From the NCBI RefSeq assembly GCF_901709675.1, contig NC_051093.1, positions 2,377,053 to 2,441,052 on the forward strand: a DNA stretch of 64,000 nt, given 5' to 3'. The position numbers were made by a program, and so were the translations under genes. Positions 13,659-28,619 of the stretch are shown one piece after another; the first letter of the stretch is position 1; every line of letters begins with the position of its first letter. The stretch comes from Syngnathus acus (Eukaryota; Chordata; Actinopteri; Syngnathiformes; Syngnathidae). The notes under the pieces were generated by a model, which ran no database searches, was not told the DNA's origin, and worked only from the letters and a program-made list of their open reading frames with translations.

Positions 13659-14770
13659 CAGCGGTGGCCAACCCGCGGCTCGCGAGCCGCATGCGGCTCT
13701 TTGGCTAGTTTCATGCGGCTCTTTTACGTTCATATCAATATTTGTGTTTATTTTTCGTGCGTATTTGCTTCGCTTGAGTTCAATATGGTATTTTGGTCAA
13801 ACGCGCATGCGCGTGAGGTGAAATCCCGCAAAGGAGGAGGGACAAACAGAGCGATTGGTTTTGCCCGCTTTTTTTATGAATGGCGACTGTGACTACGGGG
13901 GCCCATTAGGTCCAGAAAAGCTGACAAGACGCTTGCCAAAATGGCAAGGAAAAAATGCACAGCTAAACGAATATATGACGATGAACACAGGATGTTTTTA
14001 ACAGAGTTAAAGTTGTTTTTTGTTGAACGCTATGGCAAGCCATTCTGCCTGATATGTCGGACGTCATTGGCGCATTTAAAAGCTTCAAATGGTCAGCGCC
14101 ACTTCAGCTCACTTCATGCCAATATCGATAAGGACTTTGCAAAAGGGACTGAATTTCGCAAGCACAAGTTTGGAGACTTTGAAAAGTCAGGCAGAAAAAT
14201 AGGTACAGTTTTTCTAAAAAATTACGAAGCACTCAGAGACTGTCACACTTGCATTGTTTCAACTGGCTTGGAACATTGCACGGGCTAAAAAGCCATACAA
14301 TGAAGTGGAGTTCGTTAAAATATGCCTCAGTGACGTTATTGAAATCTTGTCTCCTGAAAACGACGAACTCAAACGAATGGTCTGTCCCGCCACACATAGT
14401 AAGTGAAAAAACTTATTATGTTTTTGTTTGTGGAATTTGTTGAACTGAGAGTTTGTCTGTGTGAGACAATGCACACAATGCTCATTGTTGAAAATGTGGT
14501 CTTTGGTCTGTGGTTTTAGTACTGTAGGAGTCAATTTGTCATTATCATGTTGGTGCGTGACATAATAATGTCACACAATAAATTTGGCTGAGCAGAGGGG
14601 TGTGTGTGTGTGTGTGCGCGTGCGTGTGTGTGCGCGTGCGTGCGCGTGCGTGTTTGTGTGCGCGTGTGTGTGGGGGGGGTGTTCATGTGTGCTCATGTGT
14701 ATGATGTGGCTCTTTGCTATGACACAGTAAAAAATGTGGCTCTTAGTCTCTGACTGGTTGGCCACCCCTG
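13659..14770 (+). mobile_element. hAT element (Charlie/ZBED-like), internally deleted, nested in the outer element
   Basis: 1112 bp flanked by an exact 8-bp duplication TTATATAT (13651-13658 and 14771-14778). The ends CAGCGGTGGCCAACC and (reversed) CAGGGGTGGCCAACC form the terminal inverted repeat. It contains a start of transposase: from 13941 a frame begins MARKKCTAKRIY and includes CLICRTSLAHLK...RHFSSLH, a BED-like zinc finger. It then shifts frame near 14230 and continues as a transposase-like stretch (WNIARAKKPYNE) to about 14410. The catalytic region is missing. A (GT/GC)n tract lies at 14600-14675. Confidence 0.88.
13941..14412 (+). pseudogene. hAT transposase N-terminal fragment, frameshifted
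   Basis: The first frame, 13941-14288, encodes about 100 residues with a C-x2-C...H-x5-H arrangement (CLIC, then RHFSSLH) typical of BED fingers. Homologous coding then resumes in another frame (LAWNIARAKKPYNEVEF) and stops near 14412. It lacks the catalytic RNase H-like fold, so it is inactive. Confidence 0.7.
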
Positions 14771-14892
14771 TTATATATGAAAGGAAAAAAAGAACAAATC
14801 ACTTTAGGAAGTGATTCGTTCACTCTCGTTCACTGAAACGATTCGTTCTTTTTGAACGAATCGTTCACTCACGAGCCAACACTAATGCTGCG

Positions 14893-15176
14893 TCCTCGGA
14901 ACGTGGGAAATGAGAACAACCCCACTCGGATTATTGCATTTCCGACCTCAAAAGTGGACAGTGTCATCAACAAAGATGCTTGATTCCGATGAATTGTTTG
15001 TTCGTAACACATTTAAAGCCAATTCAAACAGTAGGCCAGTTTGAGCTTCCAATCACGTTAAATCTTTAATGTATTGTTGAGACTACAATTAGAACATCTA
15101 CCACAATATATCAGTGAACAGGATTTTCACATTGGTATGTTTTATGTAGTACAGAAGGAAACAAAAGGGCAGCGTT
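14893..15176 (-). other. grn 3' flank
   Basis: No coding signal. On the minus strand this is the likely 3' UTR of grn, before the duplication flanking the hAT element. Confidence 0.4.
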
Positions 15177-18150
15177 TCACACCTCATCAAACTGTTGCTT
15201 TTTGTTGGTGTTAGAGGGCAACATGAGCCAGGGAAGGTCGCCGTTCAAGATGCACTGGCCTCCAGCCGTGCACCTGTAGCCGGCCCGACAGCAGTGCTTC
15301 ATGTCACTGCAACACACCGCCTGCATGTGAGGAAAAAGAGAAAGGATTTCCAAATTTGCTCTCATGAAAGCTTCAACCAGGGCTGGTTATCATATTTTAA
15401 TATTATTTGTACTTATAATCAACCATTAGTTGATTTACAGGTAGAAATATGCATTTTACTCCTTTTTTATATGATTATATTCACATTAATTATTATATAT
15501 TATTTATATTCACCAATTATTTAATGTACTAATATTTAAGCTGTAGTCTTTTAATGCAATGTATTTTAAAATAAAATACGTTGAATCATATGTAGACTAA
15601 AATGTATTATATTTTAACCCCACCCACGGTTCTGGAAAGCTAAGGACCGTACATTAGCAAAAGGGCAGCATCCCCATTCCGTGGGCGAAATCTTGCAGCA
15701 GGTCTGCCCGTCGTTGCACAGGCTCCCATCGTCGCACATTACAAATCCCAGCTTTACGGCGGTGACGAGGGTCCGGAGCGGGACCATAGAAGGGATGCTT
15801 GCCGGAAGTTGAGGGTACCACGGGAGCGCCACGTTCCCTTTGACGCATTTGCTGCGCATCTCGTCGCACGTGTAGTCAGTGGGACAGCAGTGGTGGCCGT
15901 CGGGACAGCACACGGCCTGTCATAGAGGTAGTGAAACTGAAGTTGAACGTAACTCTCGCTTCTGCTTTCACAAGCAGCAATGCTTAGTTCCTCATTGCTT
16001 TGTTATTGCTGATAGCTGGTGGGTCACTTAGTTGGTTTATATATATTTGTTGTTTGAGGGGGTACCTAAATGGTGGTGGAAGAGAGAAACAATGTAGTGA
16101 TTGGTTGCCAGAATAAACTTTTAAACAAACTGGACATTTGGTTAAAACGTGACTCGAGTCAAGCACAAGTAAGAGATGTGTACTGTCAATTATTCACCTG
16201 AGGGAGAGGGCAGCATCCCCATGCTCCAGTTTGGGTCTTGCAGCAGGTGGAGCTCTCAGCGCAAGTGTGTGTGGCGTCGCATTTCACTTCCATTTCCTGC
16301 TGCCTGGGCGTGGCGGGCTCTTTCTCCAACCAGGGCACCGAGCGCCATTCCAGATCGCACGTCTGAGCGGCTATGTTGCACCTGTGACCTTTAGGGCAGC
16401 AGTGGAGGTAATCACTGCAGCAAACCGCCTGGGAAGAGAATCCACAAAGCCGAGAAAATAAAGTCAACATGCAACAGTTAAAAAAAATTCAATTTGCAGA
16501 CACCATGTTACCTCTGGTAGAGGACAGCAGGACCATTGACCTTGTGTGTTTTTACAACAAGTGGTGCCATCTCTGCAGTGGACTTTGTCGTCACAGAGGA
16601 CGATATTGGCTGCAAAAAGAGCACAAAGGATTGAATTGAAAAACACGTTCACCAAAAAAAAACTATGACCCGTAAGACCAGAATGACAACAAGCAATGTG
16701 TGGCAACATGCTTCAACACACCCGCCTCAATGGGACGCATCTTTTTGTTTTGACATTAAGTCTGGATGTGGTTCACTGCGTTAGAATACGCACCGAATCA
16801 ACAAACATTTCATATTCACCACAGAGGATCTTCAGAGGTTTCAGAGCTTTTTGCGGGTCAAAGCACAAAAAATGCCTCGACTTTCAATTAAACTCCCTAA
16901 TCTTTACGCGACAACAACACTTGGCAGACCGTGCGCGATGCTATCACTTCAACGTCTCATCACCACACTTCCCCTCTCAGCTTTTAATCACACGCGAGCA
17001 TTGTCAACGGTTCCTCCACGCTGACACAATTGCTCTTCTGAATGCGGAAGTCCCCTCGGGGTGTGTGTGAAGGGGTTACTGACCTTGCCGGTTCTCCCAG
17101 TTGGCTCTCCTCCTGGCAGGAAGCTTGTCCCACATCGGCGTGTCCTCGCCGTCCTCAGGGGAGACGCAGACGGAGCGTTGCACGTCACACAAGCTGCCCG
17201 CCGGGCAACAGTGCACTTTGTCTTCACAGCACACGGCCTGTTTGGACACCATGAACGCACACTTAGGACACGGACAACCCCCCCCTTCACCTTTTTGTAC
17301 CTTTGACAGGGGGCAGCATCCCCAAGTGCCTTGCGGGGTCTCGCAACAAGTGCTGCCGTTGGGGCACTCGGAAGCCTTGTCGCTGCACAGCACCACCGAC
17401 TCTGTGCAAGAAACAACATCAAGATGAAGTAAACTTTCAGCAAAAGTGTGTTAAAAGTCAAGAGGAGGAATAAAAAAGAACCCGGTTTGAAGCACCACAG
17501 GCTGTCGGCACTGCAGCGGTGACCCTCCCGACAACAACGCTTCCCATCAGCGCAGGCCAGTTCCTGTAGGAAGAATCCGGTTCACTCAGATCCTTGATCA
17601 AAATGGGACTATACTGCATTTAGATTTGAGTAATTCCACGCTTATACAATTTAACTGTATTGAATGTATCATAATTCATCATCTTACTGTATATGATCAG
17701 GACTGAGCAGTTTCATGCTAAATTGAACTTTTCTTTGACAAATGTGAGAAATGTTTCAAACATAACATTTCAACGACTGAAACTTTCAACCACTACCATA
17801 AGTGTATTTCACTTTATCTTTGCAGCAGAAGCCTTGCTCACATTTCCAACCTTCAACTTTCAGTCTCCATTTCCCCTAATGTCAGCATGTCCTCACTCCA
17901 ATATGAAGAAACTTTGCATGTTATTTAACACAAGTGACACTCAACCTTTGAGCACATTTGGTTCCTTTTGACTGCGGTGCTCTTCGGGCGGGCTTTGCTT
18001 TGCGTGGTAACTGGTAACATGTGCTATCACCTGGACAGAGGGGCTGCACTGAAAGCTGCCGGTGGGTCGGTGACCCTCTTGACACGTCCCACCAAGCGGA
18101 CCCTCAAGCAGAAGCAGCATGGCACAGCACAACACAGCCAGGCTCGGCAT
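15177..18150 (-). CDS. grn: Progranulin, short form
   Basis: Secreted and lysosomal cysteine-rich growth factor precursor. Coding exons in transcript order: 18150-18031, 17563-17482, 17401-17301, 17237-17084, 16609-16512, 16428-16198, 15916-15653 and 15320-15177, giving 397 residues. Residues 1 to about 22 are a signal peptide (LAVLCCAMLLLLEGPLGG). Exon 2 carries only a C-terminal half granulin (CCREGHRCSAD). Four full modules follow, each built from an N half ending WGCCP or WSCCP and a C half starting AVCC, at about residues 68-125, 153-212, 232-290 and 320-375. Human progranulin has seven and a half, so this copy is reduced. Linkage to slc25a39 matches human 17q21. Which fish paralogue it is cannot be told from the window. 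Confidence 0.93.
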
Positions 18151-18900
18151 CTGAAATCGTGTTGCATAATCACAGTAATCACTTATATCAATAAAATCAT
18201 ATTCACTCCAGGCAAGTGCTCAGGGCTGGGGTTTGAAAAAAAGTGAATGAATGCAGCTCTCACCTTGACGTTGAACTATAAATGACTTGCGAGTGAAGCG
18301 GCGTAGTGTCAGAGTGCTTCTGACTGTACAAAGTGCTGATTTAAACACGCCCATTAACTGTAATCGCGCATGCCCATGTGGTTTCCTTTTTTCTTTAGTT
18401 GCGAAACAGACACTTCAACTGTATCAGGCTGCTTTGTACAGATTTTTGAGTGGGAGGCATGCTCGCGTGTGGTATTGTGTATTTAAAAAAAGAATAAATC
18501 AAAACTATTTATAGAAACATAATTCATAAAAAATACAAATATAATTGTGTTTAAACTGTTTAAAAATTTGCAATCCATCCATTTTCCAAACCACTTGTTT
18601 TGGAAAATTTAATAGAAAAATTCTATTTAACAAACGCTGCTATACTTGACTTTTATTTGTACATTGTATGTCTACATGCTTTCGACATTAAAGGTGAAAA
18701 GGCGTATAAATAATGTGCTGTAGTTTCCTCTGTAAAACAAAATGTACACATGCACTACATGTCTTTGTTATTCAGTATTTTTAAACAATTTGGTAGCGTG
18801 ACATTGTTATATTTGACTAACTCTTCCAATAGGTCAGTCAGTGAAATTCCAGTAGCTTCAAATGTTCTGGTTTCAACGCTCCAACATGTGTTTTTCTGGT
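18151..18900 (-). other. grn 5' flank and intergenic spacer
   Basis: A noncoding first exon of grn likely lies near 18240-18300 on the minus strand, ending at a GTGAG donor. Beyond it the DNA is AT-rich. A short ATCCATCCATTTTCC word near 18570 is a piece of a common fish repeat. I see no other gene. Confidence 0.4.
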
Positions 18901-18939
18901 CTCGACTATGAGCTTCACCTTGACTTGTTTACATGCTGC

Positions 18940-19259
18940 AACTTGCAGTGCGTCCTTCCTCCTTTCGGAGGCGACAGAGCAACGTGGAGAATGCGGCCAT
19001 TTTAGCGCTGACGTGTATATTACATGGACCGACCCGCTTCCTCCTCACGCAAAACGACTACTCGCGCACAACACTTTGTATATCTGCGAAGCTGACATTC
19101 ACTGCATTGATGAACGCCCCTCGCCAAATACACGTTTGAATGTCTTAACACTATGGACGAAGACAGTTAACGATAGTCGTGCAGGACTGCTGAAAACATC
19201 TTCAGGAGCATGGGGGAAGGTGTTTGGCGAAGTGACATAAACCTAAATTTACAGTAAAG
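18940..19259 (+). promoter_or_regulatory. slc25a39 promoter and noncoding first exon
   Basis: A CpG-richer stretch begins near 18950 (CTTTCGGAGGCGACAGAGC, GCGCTGACG) and ends at a strong donor after AAATTTACAGTAAAG, with GTGAGT at 19260. The matching acceptor (TGTTTAG) is just before the ATG exon at about 20681. Confidence 0.45.
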
Positions 19260-20680
19260 GTGAGTAGAAACAACGTGGATGCTAACTGGCTAGCTGGCTA
19301 GCTTACAACGCATGAGAGTTGCTGAGTGACATGCTAGCTCGAAATGCTGTTCATTCAGAATATTCGGTTGCCTGTGTTTATCGTAAGATTATGTAATAAC
19401 ACCTACCTACTTGTAATAACATTTTTAAAAGAAACCTAAGGTTTCACGTGATAATGAGCAAGCCACAGTGCAGAGTACACAATGTTCGCTTTGCAACCTC
19501 ATCAAAACGCCTATGTTGCTCTCTTTGGACTTCCATCTAAGTAATCTCATGCCACACTTTTCCCCTTAAAATTAAATGTGATCTAAATGACGTCAGTATT
19601 GTCATGGAGTTTAATATGAGACGCGGTGCATTGTGTCATAATGGGTGAAAGTGACCATGCATTCGACTTCTACCAATGGGAGCCTTTTGCGTTTTTCAAT
19701 AACATTAACGTTTTGCAAGAAAGGTATTTATTTACTTCGTACTTTGTTCCCCCTAAAGCAGATGCCTGATCAACCAGTAATTCATGTGTGAAGAAAGGCT
19801 AGACAATATGGTATTGAAATAAATATTACTTTTTTTGGTCTGCTATCCCATTTGCTTGTCTGGTTAACAAAGAATAATGGAATCAATGAAAACAGTGTTT
19901 ACTTTTTGCATTAAGTTGCATCAGCATTTAAAGACATGATATGGGTAAGTGACAAAAACAAAATCTTGAAATATCTTCTTGGGAACATGGCCTCCTGTTT
20001 TTCGCTACCTCTAATACTATTTTTTCACGTTAGTTTTATCTGTGAGTCAACGCAACCAAAGAAAAATCAATCTTGGCTTGGCAGGACATACTATGGGTCC
20101 TAAATTTGTTACAAAAATAGATGTTTGCTATTGCAAAAAAGAAAAAAAAATAGAGTAGCAGATAAATGAATACATTTAGGATAATTTGTAAATTTGATTA
20201 ACCCCCCTTGCTTTTGCCAAAACAAAGAAAGAGTAGCACCTAAATGAATGAATTTAGGATAATTGATACATTTGATTAATAACCCCCGACTCGCCTGCTC
20301 TAATGTGACGCCAGTTGAAGTGGTGTGTCCTTTGCAAGCCTGCCTGTGGCTGCATAACGATATTTGACTTATGCAACGCATTGATAAGCTATCGCCAGAG
20401 GCCCAATTAGCAACTCCGCCTAGCAACACGCTTTTGTGTGTGCCTGACTCACATTTTCTTGCATTAACGTGAAACATAACTACCATGTCTTTAGCCTAAT
20501 AAGCCAATATTTGATGGGACGTTATTAACGTAACGATAATATTTAAAAAAACAAAACAACCAACACAAGCCACTGCACGGCTTCACTCGCACAACTAGGA
20601 GGCGTTGAGGCACGCGGTCACGCCGGCGCCTGGCGGAGAGGGTCAGTAAACGCCTCCGTGGCGTTCACTGTTCTGTGTTT
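19260..20680 (+). other. slc25a39 5' UTR intron
   Basis: No exon seen. A 78-bp period duplication of GAGTAGCA...AAATGAAT...TTTAGGATAATT lies at about 20153 and 20231. Confidence 0.4.
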
Positions 20681-20699
20681 AGGGCAACAGGTGGGCACG

Positions 20700-20802
20700 A
20701 TGGCGGAACGGGCCACCGGTGGCGCGTCGGCCGCCATCTCTCCAGTGCAGCAGATGCTGGCCTCTGGCACTGGAGCCCTCCTCACGTCCGTTTTGGGTGA
20801 GA

Positions 20803-20878
<76 letters not shown>

Positions 20879-23676
20879 TTGGAGATTTGTACCTTGACTT
20901 ACGAGTGCCCCCAAACTTCGGTTTATATCTTTTTGTAGTTACTAACAAATACTTTTAGGCTTTGACCACAACAACAGTGATTATAAGAGTTTTTCACCAA
21001 GTAATAGAGCATGGGTCCCCCCCAAAATCTAACGAATCGATCAAGCCGAATCTCACATTGTAAATTGCGTCACGAGCTTGGTATTGGAATGACCAAAACT
21101 CGTAAGTCAAGGCAACACTGGCCGAATTTGGGTGACGGATGACAGTTGGAGGGTCGTTGCTCATTCTTTCAAAACCGTTTGCAGTCACGCCTCTGGATGT
21201 GGTGAAGATCAGGCTGCAGGCCCAGCAGAGCCCCCTCCATCAAGGTAGCCACTTCCCGACTTCTTCTGTGGTGTTGATGTGGTCACGCTCACATAACAAG
21301 CTGCCGGCCAGGTGGATGACGTTTGAGCAATTCTTAACATCCAGACGCTCCTTTTGCTTCTGCTTTCTTTCCTAAGCTTTAACTCGCGATGCTGCTTCCT
21401 GGGCTGCTGTCACCCACCCCTCCAAGTGTGAGTACCGGACCCTCACCCGCTGCACGCACACACCTCTCTACATTTGTACTCTTCTCAGTGCGGCCTTGCT
21501 CCCATCATAACACGTGCGTGCGTGTGTGTGTTTAAACAACCCCCCTCACCCCCCCCCCCGTTGCTGGCACGTGAGTGTGTGTGCGGTGGTTGCTCTGGTC
21601 ACAATCACGTCTGACCTGTGAAAAGTGCTCCATAACAAATGCTGAGCTTCAGGCTATTTTTTTCTAGACGTCCTTCCAAGGTCAAAGGTGATGACGCTCT
21701 GTTTTTCTCTCTCTTTTGGCCCAGGGAGATGCTTCCTCTATTGCAACGGCTTGATGGACCACATCTACGTGTGTCAGAACAGAAGCAACTGCACCAGCTG
21801 GTACAAACCGCAAACGCATTTCAGCGGAACCCTGGTGAGTTCATGGCAGATAGGAAAACGGTGACAAATGGCCGCTGAGCCCCGGCGGCGCAAAAAAGCT
21901 GCAGCCTTTCCCAAAAGCGGTTCCCAAAAGAACCGAAAGCAAAACGTTTGTGAGTAACTCATCCTGTTTCTTTGCGGGGCAGGATGCTTTTGTGAAAATC
22001 TCCCGACATGAAGGACTCAAATCGTTGTGGAGCGGCCTCCCACCCACACTGTCAGTAATTTGCCTCGCAGTCTTGCCAAAACAACACAAACGTGTCTAAA
22101 AGGCGTATGATTGTAGCGTCATGGCCGTGCCCGCCACCGTCATCTACTTCACCTGCTACGATCAGCTGCGGGACTTCCTGCGTGTTCGCATGGGTTTCCA
22201 CGGCGAACACATTCCACTCCTGGCTGGGGGTCTTGCCCGATGTAAGCCTGCAAAAACACACATGGAAAAAAATTAGATGCAGCGTGACTTAGTGTTGTGT
22301 TTGAAGCATAAGCAGCCATTTTGTCTTTAGTTTAGTTAGTGGGGGTTATGTATTGGACGTAGCCGCGACCGGAAAAAGTCTGTCATATAAATTTAATTTT
22401 TTTAGTTATAGTTGAGTCTCTTGTTTCTCAAAGTGTCCTGGTCGGCTAGCGCCCTCTTGTGGCCTGGCAAATAATCACTGCTTCAGGACAGTTGTGCAGT
22501 GGTACCTTGAGATGAAGCGACCTGACTTTTCTTAAAACGTCCACGTGGCTTTGCTCCTGATTATCTCTAGCTAACAAACAGTCCAAAAAGCCATAGACGG
22601 GCTAATGAATAGCATCTATGCTGGATCAACACAAGTAGGGAGTGGGGGCACCTCTCCATCGGAGGCCTAAATCTCTCCGTGTGTGTTACAGTGGGTGCCG
22701 TGACGGTCATCAGTCCTCTGGAGTTGATCCGCACCAAGATGCAGTCCCGCCGCCTGACGTACAGCGAGCTCTGCGTTTGCATGCGCAGCTCTGTAGCGCA
22801 GGGCGGCCTCATGTCGCTGTGGCGCGGCTGGGGGCCCACTGTTCTCAGAGACGTCCCCTTCTCTGGTGTGAACCACTACCATGTTTGTTCCGACTCAGCG
22901 GTGGTTTGATATCATTGTAATGTAGTTTTGACATGTTTGTGTGTCTGCTGTGTCCAATTTCTCCTCTTTGTGGATGCGCAGCAATTTACTGGTTCAACTA
23001 CGAGCTAATGAAAGCGCGTCTGTGTCAACGATCGCAAATCGCTCAGGCCAACTTCACCATCAGCTTCACCGCCGGCGCCGCCTCGGGAACGGTTTGTATC
23101 AAACTCACACAAACTCACCTTCTGTTTGGAAAAGAAAGTTGTGTTCAACTTGGGCCCCAGTTAGACAAGAAAGGCTGCTGCTACAACACTGCTGTCAATG
23201 ACATCCAACTGCTGTGTCTCTTGTCCCAAACGTCAGATCGCTGCCATCTTGACGCTGCCCTTTGATGTAGTGAAGACTCGCAGACAGATCCAACTAGGAG
23301 AGATGGACACACTCGCAGGTGCGTAGACCGCCGCTGGGAATTTACAAGAAACGACAAAGTCGTCATTGCTGTCGTCTCATTCCTCTCGCTGGTCCTCGTA
23401 GCCCCGTCCAATAAAACGGTGTCGACGTGGCGCATCATGAGGGACATCTGGAGCGAGGTGGGCTATCGGGGGCTCTTTGCAGGTACACATCGTCGTCTCG
23501 CTCACACATAATATAATGTGTAAAAGAAATAAAAAAACATGGACACTTTGTTTTCAGGTTTCTTGCCCAGAGTGATCAAAGTGGCGCCAGCCTGCGCTGT
23601 CATGATCAGCACCTACGAGTTTGGGAAGGCCTTTTTTCAGAATGTCAACCGGGATCAACAGCCCCTGCCGTCATAA
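20700..23676 (+). CDS. slc25a39: Mitochondrial carrier SLC25A39 (glutathione importer)
   Basis: Inner-membrane carrier that imports glutathione into the matrix. Coding exons: 20700-20796, 21185-21244, 21377-21427, 21725-21834, 21983-22050, 22117-22241, 22692-22865, 22982-23091, 23237-23318, 23402-23482 and 23558-23676. They give 358 residues, against about 359 in human. The three carrier signatures are [22 protein letters not shown] and [11 protein letters not shown]. Matrix loop 1 keeps four cysteines spaced C-x3-C-x9-C-x5-C (RCFLYC to SNCTSW). As I recall, these bind an iron-sulfur cluster in the human protein and couple its stability to glutathione. The start is the first ATG after the acceptor. 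A long GA repeat follows the first coding donor. Confidence 0.95.
20807..20876 (+). repeat. (GA)n microsatellite next to a splice donor
   Basis: About 33 GA units begin roughly ten bases after the GTGAGAG donor of the first coding exon of slc25a39. Confidence 0.95.
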
Positions 23677-24550
23677 AGGGACGGAGCAACTCTCAAATTG
23701 TTTTTTACCTTTGTAATTTCCTCACCAGGTTTAGGATCAAACTTTAGTTCAAGTTTTTAGCATGTCCTAATCGAGTTCAATGTCGGGGTGAGTTCCAAAC
23801 CACATTCCGCTAATTAGGATCCATTTTTGCATTTTCGGACAAGGGTTAGGCTGATGTACCGAATCGACAATATCCACAATTCATTTTAATAACGGTCAAG
23901 AAGCTGCTGTCACAATGCCTCATGGGAAATCCATGACGAGAGGACTGCATGAGCACAGACGCATGATCAAGCTGCTGAAGATGCATGGACGCTCATTCAG
24001 TCAGTCAGTTATTAATCATTCATTCTTTCAGTCAGTCAGTGAGGGCTTCACAGAAACACTTGGGACTTGCATTTTGAATTTCGGCATTGACCCAGAACAG
24101 CACTTATATATGAATGCCCTCATACGTAAACGGCGCCACTTCAACTCAGTAAGCTGTCTACTACTTTTCCTTCCTCACATGTGGAACAAAGCCATAGGAC
24201 AAAATGGGATCCAAACAAATAAGAAAATGGAAATTTGCTGTACATTCTGACGCAAGCATGACACATCCTCACAGCTTGAACGACAACATTCAAATAATGA
24301 AGTCCCAATGATGGCTGTTAAATCAATGGGAATTTACATAGAAGATATGAAGAATTTATATCATAAAATATAATTGTTGCCTTAAGTTGAAATGTTTCTG
24401 TTTTTTCAGTTAAATAAATGGTATTTTGAGTTTCATTTTATTTTTGAGAAATTACGCACATTGTTGTTAGGCTTTTTTCACGGGATAGGGCCGACTTCTG
24501 TCGGGAATAGCCTCCGTAGCGACTCGACGTGGCCGCTGTATGTAAATACC
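23677..24550 (+). other. slc25a39 3' UTR and spacer before rpl3
   Basis: No coding signal. Contains CAGT/CATT short repeats near 24000-24040. A likely AATAAA lies near 24413. Confidence 0.4.
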
Positions 24551-24690
24551 CTGCCGAAGGCGGGACTTGTGACGCCAACGACGCGTCACACTGCCGAAGG
24601 CGGGACTGGTGACGCCAACGACGCGTCGTGTCTCGCGATAGTTGTGCCACCTTATAAGTGACCGTAAGCGCCAGGATGGGCCTCTTTCAA
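24551..24690 (+). promoter_or_regulatory. rpl3 promoter with tandem 40-bp element, TATA-like box and TOP start
   Basis: CTGCCGAAGGCGGGACT...GACGCCAACGACGCGTC occurs twice, at 24551 and 24591. A TTATAAG box lies at 24652-24658 and a pyrimidine run CCTCTTTC at 24681-24688, about 30 bases later. That run fits a 5' TOP transcription start. The first coding exon then holds only the ATG. Confidence 0.75.
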
Positions 24691-24706
24691 TCGGATCGGA
24701 CTCAGG

Positions 24707-28541
<3,835 letters not shown>

Positions 28542-28580
28542 AGTCTGCCAGCTCTGTCTTTCAAGTCTGCAGAATTTAAT

Positions 28581-28586
28581 AATAAA
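28581..28586 (+). terminator. rpl3 polyadenylation signal AATAAA
   Basis: The canonical hexamer lies 40 bases after the rpl3 stop. Confidence 0.75.
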
Positions 28587-28619
28587 ACCAGATGTATTCA
28601 AAAACTAACTTGTGGAATT

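Larger units (their letters stand above)
12213..14884. mobile_element. hAT-type DNA transposon (outer element), rearranged and interrupted
   Basis: It is bounded by an exact 8-bp duplication ATGCTGCG at 12205-12212 and 14885-14892. The left end reads TAGTGATGTGC and the right end, reversed, reads TAGTGTTGGCTC, a typical imperfect hAT terminal pair. Subterminal DNA is rich in GAACGAATCGTTCA and CACTCA words. The interior has large direct repeats: TGATGGTGTTATTATACCG at 12327 and 12841, and GACTCGTTC...GGGAAGTTACGTCAC at 12581 and 13492. It also holds a (GAGT)n microsatellite and a second hAT element. No transposase frame of its own was seen. Confidence 0.8.

Noticed and set aside
20811-20876. 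Arg-Glu repeat protein frames (RERERE)
   Set aside because: A translation of the (GA)n microsatellite within an intron.
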